Source of the DNA: Molossus alvarezi
Lineage: Eukaryota > Chordata > Mammalia > Chiroptera > Molossidae
NCBI GenBank assembly: GCA_037176705.1
Contig: JBAWUJ010000067.1
Coordinates: forward strand, 186,001 to 250,000
Length of the DNA: 64,000 nucleotides
Direction of reading: 5' to 3'
Shown: one piece after another, positions 22,685 through 35,900 of the stretch
Numbering within the stretch: position 1 is the first letter of the stretch
How the letters are laid out: each line of letters begins with the position of its first letter
Translations under genes and position numbers: made by a program
Notes under the pieces: generated by a model
What the model was told of the DNA's origin: nothing
Seen by the model: the letters and a program-made list of their open reading frames with translations, nothing else
Database searches by the model: none

Positions 22685-23872
22685 TACTAACCACCAGCAC
22701 TAACAACTATTTGTCACTGAAACATGCTGGATCCACACACGCTTTGCAGGCATATTCTCCATGACTAGCTCCATGAGGTGCTCAAAGAAAACAACTTCCC
22801 AATGTGCTACGGTCTGGCTGGCCTCAGACACTGAGCTTCCAGCTTTATGGACAAATGACAGGGCCACCACAGTTGAAACAGAATGATGTTCCAGTGACTG
22901 GTGCCACATTATAGTGTCTCTTGGCCTCACTTGACCCTTGGCTGGACCAGAATAAAGTAAGGGGAAACCTTGAAGGCCCTGAATTGATCTGTCATATCTA
23001 CAAACTTTGACTGATCAACTGTTATGCTTAGTCATTGTGTGGGCACTGAGGGCAAAACACAGGAGAAATCAAGGTCCCTGAGTGTTAAGAGGCTGATAAC
23101 AGATCAAGAGTAAAGTTCAGACAAGTCAGACATAGCTTCATTGTCTGAGTATAGAGAAGTGTTAAGAGAAAAGAGGGAGAAGTAGCCAAGAAAATAGGAT
23201 GTAGGGACAACCCAGCTTGTTTGGGTAGAGTGGGAAGGAGCCACAGGGGCATCTTGGTAAGAAAGTCTTGTTAGGGAGCTGGTGTGCAATGGTCCTGTGG
23301 TAGGGCAGATGGACACTTCAACATAACACTTTCCAACAGAAAAGTTAAGTACAATAGACCAAAGTTTACAGTTCTATTGATATGAATGCCACCGATATGT
23401 AAGTCCACATAATATTAATGATGTTCAAAGCCTTGGGAAATGGATGCATGAAGACTGATTGTTCATAGTTACAGGTGATGTTTTAGAGATGATGGAAATA
23501 TTTAGACAGGAGATGGCAGAGATGGTTACAAAATTCTGAATATCCTAAATCCACTGAGAGTGTACTTGAAATTCACTAACTTTATGCTATGTAAATAATA
23601 GATTCATAAAGCTGTTACAAAGAACATATGGCACATTGTCAGGAATGAGCAGTGACATGCAGGAGAAAGATTAGGCATAAATGGAAAGAAACATCCAATC
23701 AAGAAGTGGTCATTAAAAGGGGTGAAATAAGAACACTGAACTGAGAGCAGATTTGGGTCATTTGGGTCTTGGTAAAAGTTGACCATCACACTTTCCTTTC
23801 CAAGGTGTTCCATATCTACTGCTTTCTGCACCCAGAGAAAGGGTGTACGAGTGGGAGCTGAGGAAGTGTTTT

Positions 23873-24117
23873 TTTTTTATTTATTTATTTTATCCTCACT
23901 CAAGGACATTTTTGCATTTTTTATTCAGATAGAGTGGGAGGGAGAGAGAGAGAAACATAAATGTGAAAAGGACACATCGAGTGGCTGCCACCTGCACAAG
24001 CCAACCAGGGCCAGGGACAAACTGCAACCAAAGTACATTCCCTTAGCGGGAACCAAACCCAGGTCTCTCTGGACCACAGGCCAATGCTCTAACCACTAAG
24101 CAACACCAGCCAGGACA
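23873..24117 (-). mobile_element. Ves SINE with target-site duplication, absent from the paralogous site
   Basis: On the minus strand: tRNA-like head ('ctggctggtgttgcttagtgg'), 'gtgcaggtggcagccactcgatgtgtcc' block, CT-rich tract and 'tccttgagtgaggataaaa' tail. The flanks repeat gaagtgtttt at 23863 and 24118. The other member of the duplication (near 38250) reads 'gagaaagttttttaag' with no SINE, so this insertion followed the duplication. Confidence 0.9.
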
Positions 24118-24256
24118 GAAGTGTTTTGTTTAAATTGTGACCAGAGTTGTTCAACACAGCGATGTCGGTCCCTAACTGGAAGTGTTGCAAGACTTGACGA
24201 GGTGTGAAGAGACAAACTGACAAGTGAACAGGATTGGTGTTTTCAAAGTGGTAAGA

Positions 24257-24482
24257 GTCCTGGCCAGTTTGGCTCAGCTATTAGAGTGTCAGCCCACAGA
24301 TGAAAGAGTCTTGAGTTCAAATCTGTCAAGGGTGTGTATGTTTGTTCTCATTCTAGGTCGGGGTCGTGCGGGTTGCAACCAGTCTATGTGTCACTTTTAC
24401 ATTGATGTTTCTGTTTCTCTCACTCTCTGACTCTGTCTCTTCCTACCACCTCTATATCTGAGATAAAGGGAAAAATATCCTC
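24257..24482 (+). mobile_element. Old Ves SINE shared by both members of the duplication
   Basis: Head 'tcctggccagtttggctcag', middle 'gggtcgtgcgggttgcaacc', CT-rich tract and 'tcctccagtgaggat' tail. The same element is at 38381-38615 in member 2, so it predates the duplication. Confidence 0.85.
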
Positions 24483-24639
24483 CAGTGAGGATGAAATAAG
24501 TACATTGAATGAAATATAAACAGTAAGAAATGCATCATATCAGATTTGGTGCGACTAATGGTTTCTAGGCACAGGTCAAATGGGTTGTCGCAGAGATCAC
24601 CACATTCTGATGCTCAGAGTCCAACAGATACCCACTGAC

Positions 24640-25245
24640 GTCCATCTCTGGTAGGACAACTTTGCCACAGATTTTGAAAATCAGCCATCACAGAGGCTAA
24701 CAGGTCCCCCTCTGAACCTGCACCTATCAGGAGAACCTCTCCTACCTCAAATACTTCATTGTTCTTTGAGCACTCACACCTGTCAGACAGCATTATCAGT
24801 GATGGGAGGAGGCTGTATCCTCGCACTGCTTGGAGTGGGCTCAGTATATGCAAAGGCTTTGAGATGACAGTGTCTCCGCATGTTTCACCAACAGGAAGGA
24901 GACCAGGATGACTAGCAGTGAGGATGTACCGAGGGCCAAGAGGATGGCAGAGGAGTCAGGCTACTTGAGGTGCAGGTCACTTTTGAGCTCTCCCAAAGCT
25001 CAATTTGAGATAAAATCTGAAAAACAAAAATCCATCTGTTTTCAGAAGATCAGGGGCAGGAGTAGTCCCGACAAGGAGCAGCAACTGCAAGCACCATGGG
25101 TGCAGAACACACCACTGAGCTAGACACTCATAAGGAGGTCAGGTGTCCAGAGGGGAGTTCATCAGAGAAGAGGAGACTGAGGGAAGGTCGCCCAGTGTGG
25201 ATTCAATGTCTGGTTTTTATGCTAAGTGCATTGAGAGCAATATGG
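24640..25245. other. Segment present only in member 1 of the duplication
   Basis: In member 2 the sequence passes directly from 'ccaacagatac' (38760) to 'tttctgacttggacacc', skipping this stretch. I recognise no gene or repeat in it. The frame at 24908-25123 looks incidental. Confidence 0.5.
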
Positions 25246-25739
25246 GATGTAGTTTCTGCCTTGGACACCACCACTGGGACCTGAGAGGGTGGAAAGGCAG
25301 TAGGGAGAGGCCAGAGTCACTGGGCAGCGGGTGGTTAGGTGGTTGAAAAAGTCGTGATAGATGAGCCTGGAGTTCAGGACAGAAGGTGGTGCTTGGGTTA
25401 CAGCCTTGAGATTAATGTGGAAGACATCTTTCCCTATTATTGTCTCACCCTTATAAAGTTCATGAACCCACATGCAGACTAACGATGGCCACATGCACCC
25501 TCAGACTGTGGAACGGCATTTCACAAGTAAGTGCCCTCACAATCACTGCTGCCTGGGCAAGAGAGAAAATGGTGCAGCAGGGCAGAAGCCCAGTCACCAG
25601 CTTGTCCTTTTGTCACACATCACACGGGTATAGGTAAAAAATCAGAAATCGTCATGTTGAGTTAAGAGCAATCATACCGCAGAATATAACAAAGCGGGCA
25701 GGTAGAAGAGGGGTGCCAGAGGACTGAAAGCAGACACAG

Positions 25740-25985
25740 AGATGAAAAGTTACAGAACTGATAGATGACACCTAGATGAGAGGTGATAAAAGACACATAA
25801 ATGACAGGGGACAGATGACTGATGGACGAAACATAGATGGAGAAGACGGATAGAGATGACAGATGGCTCACAGATGAGAGATCCAGGAGCGGTGACAGAT
25901 AGATGAGGGTGGACAGATGTCAGCAGACTGATGAATGAGGAATGGCAGGGCACTGGGGATGAACCGCAGATAGACAGGAGGTGGC
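25740..25985. repeat. Degenerate GATG/GACA-type tetranucleotide repeat
   Basis: Many interrupted copies of 'gatgacagatg', 'agatgagag' and 'gatagatga'. The counterpart at 39230-39425 differs in unit number. Confidence 0.8.
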
Positions 25986-26099
25986 AGATGAGTGTCAGTG
26001 TAGCACATAGCACAGCAACACACTCATCAGCTATTTCTTTAAAGGTGTGCACACAGGTCTGTCAGTCCTGCACTTTGCAGAGGTGCGTGGGGAATTCAG

Positions 26100-29000
26100 C
26101 TCTGTTGGCACAGTCAGCACAGAGTAGGTACCTGCAGCAGTAGCCAAAACCAGCAGGGAGCCAGAACTCCACCTCTACAGCAGCTGAGGGTCATCCAGAC
26201 CTATGGCTTCGGTGGTGCTATGGGCCTCAGGATCCATATTCTTGCCCAGGGGTGGTGAAAAGTTATTCCAGGACACAAGCCACGGGTGCATGAACCCAGC
26301 CTAAGACACAGACCAGTGGCAGCACACACCCACCCCAGTACCTAGGCTGCAGTGGCTCACACCTAACCCAAAGCCCAAGACCAGGCCCACGATTGCATGC
26401 ACTAACCACAGGACCCAGTCCCACCACTGTGGGCAGGCCAGCCCAGGGGCCAGGCCAAAAGCCTGCACTGGGGATAGACCCAGCCCAGACACCCCAGCAG
26501 CAGGAGCACATATTAGCAGTGTAGACCCATCCCCAGCAGTATCAACAGAAGCTGATCAAGAGTGGTGCCCCAGCCAAAGCAGCAGAGAATTTCAGAGAGC
26601 CAAGAGCAGCACAAGAGACCAATTCCAGGCGCTGGGTGTCAATGCTTTAGGACCCACAGCAGACAATAGGAGCTGTACACCAAAACAGGCATAAAGGCAC
26701 AGCAGCCTTCATTGATACACACTGACCTGCCTACATATTCTCACATCCCTTACCAAGCTTAGAAATACCATATTGCTAAAATGGTGAGACAAAGAAACAA
26801 TACCCAAATGAAAAAAAGAAGAGATGCCACCAGAAATGGAACTACAGGAACTAGAAGAGAACAATTTGTCAGACAAAGAATTCAAAGCAATGATTATAAG
26901 GGTGCTCAAACAATTTGGTGAGAACTACAAGTAATTGGATAAGAATTACGAAGAGCTCACTAAAAACTACTTCAGCTGAAAAAAAAAGGTAGAAGAAATG
27001 GGTATAAAGGTAGAAGCTATACATAAAAATCAAAAGAAAATACAGAAAGAGAGCTGATAAGCAAAATACCTTAGAAGCATTCAGTAGTATATTAGAAGAA
27101 TCTGAAGACCGGATCAGAGCTTTGGGAGACAAGGTAGAAAAAAACACCCAAAAAAAGTAGCAAATGGAGAAAAGGTTGAAAAAGCAGAAGAAGAGTATAA
27201 GGGAGTTGTGGGGTAATAAAAACATAATAACATTCGCATTATAGGTGTACTGGAAATACAAGAATCAGAGAAAGGAATAGAGAACCAGTTTGAAGAAGTA
27301 ATGGCAGAAAACTTTCCTGAACTGGTGAAGGAAAATGTCACACATGTCCAGGAGGCACAGAAAGTCCCAAGTGAAATGAACCCAGAAGACCCACAGCTAA
27401 TAAAAATGGCAAACCATAATGAAAATGGCAAACATTAAACACAAAGAAAGAATCTTAAAGGAAGCAAGAGAGGTACAGAAAGTTACCTGCAAGGGAGCGA
27501 CCATTAGACTGTCAGCTGACTTCTCAATAGAAACACTGCATGCCAGAAGGGAGTTGCATGAAGTATACAAAGCAATGCAAGGATATAATTTAAACTAAAA
27601 AAAGAAATAAAGAACTTCATGGATTAAAAAAAAAAAAAGAGCTAAAGGAGTTTACCACCACCAAACAAGAACTGCAAGAATTGAAGAAGGGACTGTTGTA
27701 AGATGAGTAAGAAGAAGAAATGGAGAGAGAGAAAGAAGAACACAGGCATAAATTAAAAATGCCAACTAAGTCCTATCTAGCAAGAATAACCTTAAATGTA
27801 AATAACTTAAATGCTCCAAACAAAAGACATAGTACATGCAAAATAATGAAACTAGACCATCAATTTACATCATACACAAGAATAAACTCAAAATGAATAA
27901 AATACTTAAATGTGACTCATGAATTCATAAAAATCCTAAAAGAAACTGTAGGCAACAAAGTTTCAGACATCATACACAGCAGAATTTTTATGGATACATC
28001 ACCTAAGGCAACAGAAACAAAGAAGAAAATAAACACATGGGACTACATCAACTAAAAAGCTTCTGCACAGCAAAAGATTTAATCATTAGTATGGATTGTC
28101 AACCTACTATGTGGGAGAGCGTAATTGCCAATGATATCTCAGAAAAAGAGTTCATTTCCAATATATATTTATAGTGCTCATACAACTCAACAAAGGAAAG
28201 ACAAAGAAGCCAATTAAAAATTGGGCAGAGGAACTAAATAGACACCCCTCCAAACAGGACATATAAATGGCCAAGAGACATATGACAAAATGCTCAACAT
28301 CATTAATTATCAGAGGTGCAAATTAAAACAACAATGAGGTATCACCTCACACCTGTTCGTATGACCCCCATCAACAAATTATCAAACAAGTGTTAGTGAG
28401 GGTGTGGAGAAAAGGGGAATCTAGTACACTGCTGGTGGAAAATGCAGACTGGTGCAGCCATTATAAAAAAAACAATAATTAAAATAATAATTAAATAATT
28501 ATTAAAAATTAATTAACATAATTAAAATTAATCAAATAATTAAAAATTGAACTTCCATTTGACTCAGTGATCCCACTTCTAGCAATATACCCTAGAAGCC
28601 TGAAACACCAATCAGAAAGAATATATGTACCCCCAGGTTTGTAGCAGCACTATTTACAATAGCTAAGATCTGGAAACAGCCCAAATATCCATCAGTAGAC
28701 AAATAGATAAAATAGCTGTGGTACATATACACAATGGAGTACTATGGAGCTGTAAGAAAGAAAGATCTCTTATCCTTTGAGATGTCATGGAGGGACCTGG
28801 AAAGTGTCATCCTAAGTGAAACAAGCCAAACAGAGAAAGGCAAGTATCATATGATTTCACTTATTTGTGGAATATAATGAATATAATAGTCTGAGGAATG
28901 GGATAGTCCAAGAGACATGGAAGTGGGGTACAGAATGACAATCCCCAGAAGAGGGCGTAGGGAGGAGAGATGAACCACAGAACTTATATGCATGTATGCA

Positions 29001-29130
29001 TGAACAATGGACATGGACTACAAAGCTGGGGAAAGGACAGGGAGGGAGGGTAAGGGGAATCAGTGGGGGAGAAAGTAGAATCATCTGTAACAAAAATTGA
29101 TTAATTAAATTTTAAAAAATGAAAAAAATA
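26100..29130 (+). mobile_element. Older LINE-1 with a large internal deletion
   Basis: The 5' UTR covers about 26160-26780. ORF1 starts at ATG 26781 (MVRQRN) and is full of stops. Near 27770 the start of ORF2 appears (ITLNVNNLNAP-like), but at about 27845 the sequence jumps to the ORF2 C-terminal region ('aaactagaccatcaatttacatc'), so most of the endonuclease and all of the reverse transcriptase core are missing. The C-terminal region and 3' UTR end at about 29130 in 'ctgtaacaaaaattgattaattaa'. It follows directly on member 1 of the segmental duplication. Confidence 0.85.
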
Positions 29131-29644
29131 AATGAATAAAATTATGGTTAACCTGAAATTCAGCAAATGAAATAAAAAGTAAGTTGTATATGGACATTAT
29201 TCCAGATCATGGTCTGTTTTATGGATTCATATGCAGGAAAAAATGCCACAGCTTCTTAGTATGGAAAACATTCCTTTGAAGTCCATGTTAATGTACAATG
29301 CCTCTTGATGTTTCAAATCACCTCTAACATTCTGTTTTTTTGTAGGGGAATTTGTCACATGGTTTAGACATTAAATTTTGCATGAAAACTTTTTTGTCCT
29401 TTGAGAGAATAGTCTGATCAATAGCAGTGTTAGTATCTGTATTTGGAATGCCTGGTCAAATAGGTACACAATAACTGATACCTGGCTTTTTAGTTATTTT
29501 TGTTTCTTTGGATCAAGTCCACCCTCTGGAAGTTCAGTTTTTGATGGATAATCTCTTAATTTCAACACAACTTCTACCAGGTAATGGCTGCTAATGGTTT
29601 CCCAATCTAAAAGATATTACAAAGTTTGTTTTTAACACCAGAAT
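29131..29644. other. Stretch without a recognisable gene or repeat
   Basis: AT-rich, with no long open frame and no repeat family recognised. Confidence 0.5.
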
Positions 29645-29765
29645 ATTTAAGCGATCCTGTGCAACCCAGCAGGGATTGTGCAACCCAGTTACCCACAGGT
29701 CCTGTGGGGTGCTAAATCACCAGAGTGGCCTGTGTGACCCAGCTGCGCACAAGATATTTATATAG
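29645..29765 (+). repeat. One to two ~72-bp monomers upstream of an L1 5' end
   Basis: The unit 'cctgtgcaacccagcaggga', 'cccagttacccacagg', 'gtggggtgctaaatcacc' matches the large array at 49505-53140. It is followed by the linker 'caagatatttatataggatg' and then an L1 5' UTR start. Confidence 0.8.
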
Positions 29766-29875
29766 GATGTGAAAATGGAGACAAAGTGAATGGAAGCTAC
29801 ACAGACGATCTCCCAGGACCAAACAGGAATTAGTGAAAATAAAGACAAATCCTCAGTTCTTACAGGAAGTCATAT
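29766..29875 (+). mobile_element. Short LINE-1 5' UTR fragment
   Basis: 'gtgaaaatggagacaaagtg' through 'gacaaatcctcag' matches the first ~100 bases of the L1 5' UTR at 31260 and, on the other strand, 15000-15100. The rest of the element is not present. Confidence 0.65.
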
Positions 29876-30379
29876 GAGAGATATGGTAAGATAAAGTGAT
29901 TGCTTGAATATGTCACAGAATTAGATTTAAGAGGCCAGATGGCATCGTACCCTACATTCAATTCCAATCAAAAATGAAAAATCATGGCATGTTACTTTGG
30001 ATTAGTTCAAATAATTTTGAATTATTTTTTTATTACCTTCTTTAAGATAATAGATTGCTTTGGATATAAAGTGGCAGTGATATCTTTTTTTCTTATTAAA
30101 GAAATGTCATTTAATAGTTTTAGTTTCATTGTATTTTTTGCTCACACACACAGAAGGGTTTTTGTTTTGTTGGTCTTTACAGTGTTTGCGAGGCATCTTC
30201 TTAGTTTTATTTAGGGTCTGGCAACTAAGAAAGAGAGATGCCTGAGGGTGTTGCCTCCTGCAGGAGCCCTGATTGGGACTTAGGGTAAAACATGCCAACC
30301 AGGTACTTACTCTTTACTAGGCAATAAAATTGTAACCTTTGGTACTGTTACCAACACTACCACTGAGCCAGCACGGACA
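29876..30379. other. Stretch without a recognisable gene
   Basis: AT-rich. A 76-codon frame at 29984-30214 is hydrophobic because of T-rich codons and has no supporting context. Confidence 0.5.
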
Positions 30380-30473
30380 GTTTTTTTTTTTTTTTTTTAA
30401 ATTTTTGAAAACAATCCTACCCTAGAGTATTTTAACATTGATTTTTCAGATAGAGTGGGAGGAAGGGAGGTAG

Positions 30474-30519
<46 letters not shown>

Positions 30520-30690
30520 AGAGAAATTCAATATGAGAAACACATCTATTGTCTTCCTCCTCACCATCCCAATCAGGACTTCAGATTGTACAGCTACTGA
30601 GGAACATGTCATTGGTATAAATCAAACCCAAGGCTCCTAAGTTTGAGGGAAGATTCTCCAGCCACTGACCTAAATGGCTAGGACTATTTT
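30380..30690 (-). mobile_element. Diverged tRNA-derived SINE with (AG)n tract
   Basis: On the minus strand a Ves-like head ('cctagccatttaggtcagtgg') leads through a diverged middle to a CT tract (the 40-bp AG run at 30479-30518) and a T-run tail at 30381-30398. Divergence from the Ves copies here is high, so it may be an older related family. Confidence 0.6.
30479..30518. repeat. (AG)n microsatellite
   Basis: About 19 AG dinucleotides inside the SINE. Confidence 0.95.
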
Positions 30691-30974
30691 AACATTCTTC
30701 AATCAGATAGAACGTTTGACACTGTGAAGCTTCAGAACCATATGAAAGTCAGGATTTCAGATCATTTTAGGATAATGTGCCTTAATGTGTATTCAAAATC
30801 AATTATAGCGAGAACTATGACTATTAAACATTAGTTGATATAAATGTAATATACCCTCACTACCTCAGCACTATTGACATTTTTCCAGTGTGGGAAACTT
30901 GAGATCTATGTTTTGCAAAGATTTAATATTTTATTTGTCATCCGCTATGATATAAAAAGTCTTTTAGAAGCCCT
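30691..30974. other. Stretch without a recognisable feature
   Basis: AT-rich, with no open frame of note and no repeat recognised. Confidence 0.5.
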
Positions 30975-31259
30975 AGAGAAACTGCTGCAATCCAGCTGCC
31001 CACCTGCAGGAACTGCATGTGTGGGGGCACTAGAGAGGCCTTTGTGACCCAGCAGGGACTGTGCCATCTTATTAACAGTGGGACCTGTGGGATACTGAAG
31101 CACCAGAGAGGTGTGTGTGTGACCCAGCAGCACATAACATAGGCATAGAGCACAGTTTCCAAATGGACTGTGCAATCCAGTTCCCCCCAAAACATGCAGG
31201 ATTCAGGGACATATAAAAGGCCTGTGGGACCCAACTGCACTCAAGATAGGCATAGAGAA
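30975..31259 (+). repeat. Three to four ~72-bp monomers upstream of a full-length L1
   Basis: Units contain 'gtgacccagcagggactgtg', 'gtgggacctgtgggatactg', 'aagcaccagagagg', as in the array at 49505-53140. Linker-like pieces ('acataacataggcatagagc', 'caagataggcatagagaatg') occur inside and at the end, and the final one joins directly to the L1 5' UTR at 31260. Confidence 0.8.
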
Positions 31260-32043
31260 TGTGAAAATGGAAACGGAGTGAATAGAAACTACAAAGAAGA
31301 TGTTTCAAAACCAAATTGGAATTAATACTAAATTAAAAACAAATTCTCAGAAAAAAAGCAACAGAAAAGCAGTAGGACTGGACCATATAACCAGGGACAC
31401 TGGTAGGATCTGTGGAGGCATGAGAGGGTTGTGGGTTGGGAGCTCATGGATAGCAGCAGCTTAGCTGTGAGCAGCATCCTTGGGGAATAACAACCAAGAC
31501 CATTCCACAGACCAGAGAACCAAGACAGAGCACTAAAATAGCCACAGCCATTCACCTGGGGGCTATGGCAGAGGGAAGGCAAACAGGGCTGAAACTCTGT
31601 GAGGACACCCAGTATTTGGAGGGCACTCAGTTTTTGCTGAGTTTTGGCCACAAATGAAGGTGGCCAGTGTGCTCCTTTCCAGAGCTGTGGAGAAAAGCAG
31701 CAGCCCTCCCCTCAGAGATTCAGCCTTTCCCAGGTGAGGCAAACAAATGCAAATTGAGGCTCATTAACAACCAGCATCTATCCCACACTCTGGGTATCCT
31801 CTTATGCAGAACACCAGGGTTACATTCCAAGGCACTGGGTAGCTGAGACTATGGAAATAGCTAGAAGATAATTTAACCTTTCCTGGACTTGCAAATCTAC
31901 CCAGGAAAGTAAAACAAGACAGTGGTGTTTAACATGGGCCCACTCAGGCTCATCCAAACCCAGTAGAGAGAGCCACAAACAACAGAACACCAACACCCAC
32001 AGCGAAAACTTGGAAGGCTTTAAATGCCAATGAGATAGCCAAA

Positions 32044-32967
32044 ATGGTGAAACAAATCCCAAATAAAAGAACAAGAGAACTTTATCAAAGATGAGATAAA
32101 TAAAATGCAGCTAAGCAAATTATCAGAGGTAGAGTTCAGAGCCATAATCTTGAGAAAGCTCAACAGCATGAGTGAGGGCATCATCACCATGAGTACAGAT
32201 ATAGAAACATAGAAAACCAAGCAAGGGGAAGGAAATGAAGAATGACATAGCAGAAATAAAGAACACATTGAAAGGACTAACCAGCAGAGTAGAGGAAGCT
32301 GAGGACCGGATCAGTGAATTAGAAGACAAGGTATTAAAAATCAACCAGTCAGAAAACCAAATAGAAAAAAAAAAAAAAAAAAAAAAAAAAAAACAATTAT
32401 AAAACAGGAAAATAGCTTAAGAGAACTGTGAGTCAACTGGAAACATAATAACATTCGGATCATAGTAGTCCCTGAAGACGAAAAAAATGGGCAAGTGTTT
32501 GAGAATATATTTGAAGATATATTGATAGAAAACTTTCTTAATTTGGTGAAGAAAGAAGGCATTCGAGTTCAAGAAGCACAAGTAAGAAGAACCCAAATAG
32601 GCCCACACCAAGACGCAGAATAATTAAAATGCCAAAATTAAAGACAAAGAGAGAATCCTAAAGGCAACAATAGATAAGCAACAGGTTACCTACAAAGAAA
32701 ACTCTGTAAGGCTCTCAGCTGACTTCTCAACAGAATCACTACTGGCCAGAAGGGAGTGGCATGAAGTAGTCAAGGTGACGACAAACAAGGATTTGAATCC
32801 AAGACAACTCTATCCAGCAAGGCTATCATTCAAAATAGAAGATCAAATAAAGAGCATTCCAGAAAAAACATTTTTAAAAAAGCTATGGGAATATAATAAC
32901 ACCAAACCAGGGCTGAAAGATATGCTGTCATTAGTAGAAGAAATAGAAAGAAAAATAGAACCACTCT
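32044..32967 (+). pseudogene. LINE-1 ORF1, decayed
   Basis: It starts MVKQIPNKRTRE at 32044 and meets stops within 20 codons. Later pieces remain recognisable: the coiled-coil end (VEEAEDRISELEDK-like at 32290), and the C-terminal domain at 32775-32967 in one open frame (TNKDLNPRQLYPARLSFKIE). It is aligned with the intact ORF1 at 13399-14280. Confidence 0.85.
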
Positions 32968-32989
32968 AAAAAACATCGCAATAAATAAT

Positions 32990-35900
32990 TACATATAAAT
33001 TATCACCTTAAATGTGAATGGTTTGAGTGCTCTGATAAAAAGACACAGAGTAACTGACAACATAAGAAAGCATGACTCAAATATATGTTCTTAACAAGAG
33101 GGCCTTCGCACAACAAAAGACTCACATAGGTTGATAGTGAAGGGATGGAACAAAATCTTTCAAGCAAACTGAAGGCAAAAAAAAAAATAAATCTGGGGTA
33201 GCAATACTTATATCTGATAAAGTAGATTTTAAAATAAAGGCCATAAATTGAGATAAATAAGACCACTACATAATATTGAAAGGATCTATCCAACACAAAG
33301 ATATAACCTTGGTAATCATATATGCACCCAGTTTAGGAGCACCAACATCTGTTAAAAATATTTTGGAGGACTTCAAAGAAGAAATCAACAGCAATACAAT
33401 CATAGAAGGGAACTGCAATACCCTGCTGACATCATTGAATAGATCTTCTAGACAAATAATTAACAAGAAAGCACAGACTCTAAATGAAGTGCTTGATCAA
33501 ATGGATTTAATAGATATATACAAAGAATTAGACCCAAAAACTGCAGAATTCACATTTCTCTCAAGTGCACATGGGACATTCTCAAAGATAGACCCCATGT
33601 TAGGGCACAAACTAAGTCTCTACATGTTCAAGTAAATTGAAATCATATCAAGCATCTTCACAGATCACAATGGCATAAAACTAGAAATCAATTCAATAAG
33701 AACATCCAAACACATTTGAAAACATGGAGGCTAAATAGCATGTTATTGAACAATGAATGGGTTACTGTGGAGATCAAGGAGAAAATTAAGAACTTCCTAG
33801 AATCCAATGAAAACGAACACACAAAATCAAAATCTATGGCATGCAGAGAAAGTAGTTCTGAGATGGAAGTTCATAGCACTATAGGCCTACCTCAAGAAGC
33901 AAGAAAAATTTCTAATTATCTATCCTCAGCACTTATAGAACCAAAAAGCAAACAGAAAGAAAACCCCAGAGAAAGTAGAAGGAAGGAAATAGTAAAGATC
34001 AGAGCAGAAATAAATGACATGGAGACCAAAAAGCAATTCAAAGACTCAATGAAGCAAAGAGCTGGTTCTTTGAAAAGATAAAGAAGATTGATGGACCATT
34101 AGGTAGACTCACCAGAAAACAAAGCCAGATAACCCAAATACACAAAATCAGAAATGAAAGAGGAAAAGTAACAACTGACACCACAAAAATATAAAATGAT
34201 CGTTAAAAAATTCCACAAATAATTATATGGCAACAAATTTGACAATCTAAGCAAAATTGACAAATATCTAGAAACACATGGTTTCCCAAAAGTGAACCTG
34301 GACAAGAGAGAAAACTTGAACAGACCAATAACAACAAAAGAAATTGAAGATGTAATCAAGACTCTCCCAGGAAACAAAACCCCAGGCCCGGACGGCTTCA
34401 TGGGGGAATTTTACCAAACATTCAAAGAAGAACTAATACCCGTTATCCTCAAATTACTTCAAAAAATTCAAGAAGAATAAATACTTCCAAACTCGTTTTA
34501 TGAGGCCAGCAAAATTCTCAATACAAAACAGAAAAAAAGAAACAGAGAAAGAAAAGTACAGACCAATATTTCTGATGAACACAGATGCCAAATTTTTAAA
34601 CAAAATACTTGCAAATCAAATCCAGAAATACATCAAACAAATTATTCACCATGACCAAGTGGGATTCATTTCAGGGATGCAAGGCTGGTACAATATGCAA
34701 AATCAACAAATGAGATACACCACATAAATAAAAATAAAAATAAAAATAATAGGATCATATCAATAGACACTGAAAAAGCATTCAACAAAATCCAGCACCA
34801 ATTTCTGATAAGATGCAGAGCAATCTGGGAATAGAGGGATACTATCTTGACATAATAAAGGCCATAGATGAAAGACCTACAGCTAACATCATATTCAATG
34901 GGCAAAAATTAAACACGTTTACCTTAAGAACAGAAACAAGACAAGGATGCCCAATTTCACCATTTTTATTTAACATAGTATTAGAAGTCTTAGCCACAGA
35001 TATCAGACTGGAAGAAAAAAAAAATAGATCAAAATAGGAGAGGAAGAAGTGAAACTGTCATTATTTGCAGATGAAATGATACTATACGTAGAAACCCCCA
35101 AAGATTCCATCAAAAATTTACTACACTTAATAAATGAATTTGAAAAAGTAGCAGGATACAAAATTAATGTCAAGAAATCAGCGGCATTCTTATACACCAA
35201 TAATGAACTCACAGAAAGAGAAACTTAAGCAACAAACCCATTTACCATCATGGCAAAATTTAAGATAACTAGGAATAAATTTAATCAAAGAAATAAAGAA
35301 CCTATTCTCAGAAAACTACAGGTCATTGAAAAAATAAATATAGATAGATATAAAAAAGTGAAAGCACATACTTTGTTCATGGATTGGAAGAATTAAAATC
35401 ATTAAAATGTTCATACTAGCGAAAACAATCTATAGATTCAATGCAATCCCCATTAAAATACCAATAACACACATCAAAGAACTAGAACAAATACTTCAAA
35501 AGTTCAAAAGGAACAAAAAGGACCTTGAATAGATACAGTAATCTTGAAAAAAAAGAACAAAGTGACAGGGATCACATTACTAGACTTCTGATTATACTAA
35601 AAAGCCACTGTAATAAAAACAACCATGTTCTGGCACAAGAACAGGCAGAGAGGTCAATGGAACATAATAGAGAACCCAGAAATATGCTCAATTAATATTT
35701 GACAAAGGTGGCAAGAGCATGCAGTGGAGTAAAGACAGCCTTTTAAACAAATGGTGTTGGGAAAATTGGACAGCTACATGCAAAAAAATTGAAATTAGAC
35801 CATCAACTTACACCATATGGAAGAATAAACTCAAAATGGATAAAAGACTTTAATGTGACTTTAATGCAATCCATAAAAATTCTAGAAGAATTGTTTGTTA

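Larger units (their letters stand above)
22685..26095. repeat. Segmental duplication, member 1 (partner 37068-39575)
   Basis: Direct-orientation paralogy with 37068-39575 begins at 'accaccagcactaacaactatttgtc' and ends near 'cctgcactttgcagag'. Identity looks close to 90% by eye. Member 1 contains about 610 bases (24640-25245) and a Ves SINE (23873-24117) that member 2 lacks. No coding gene is recognised inside. Confidence 0.85.
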
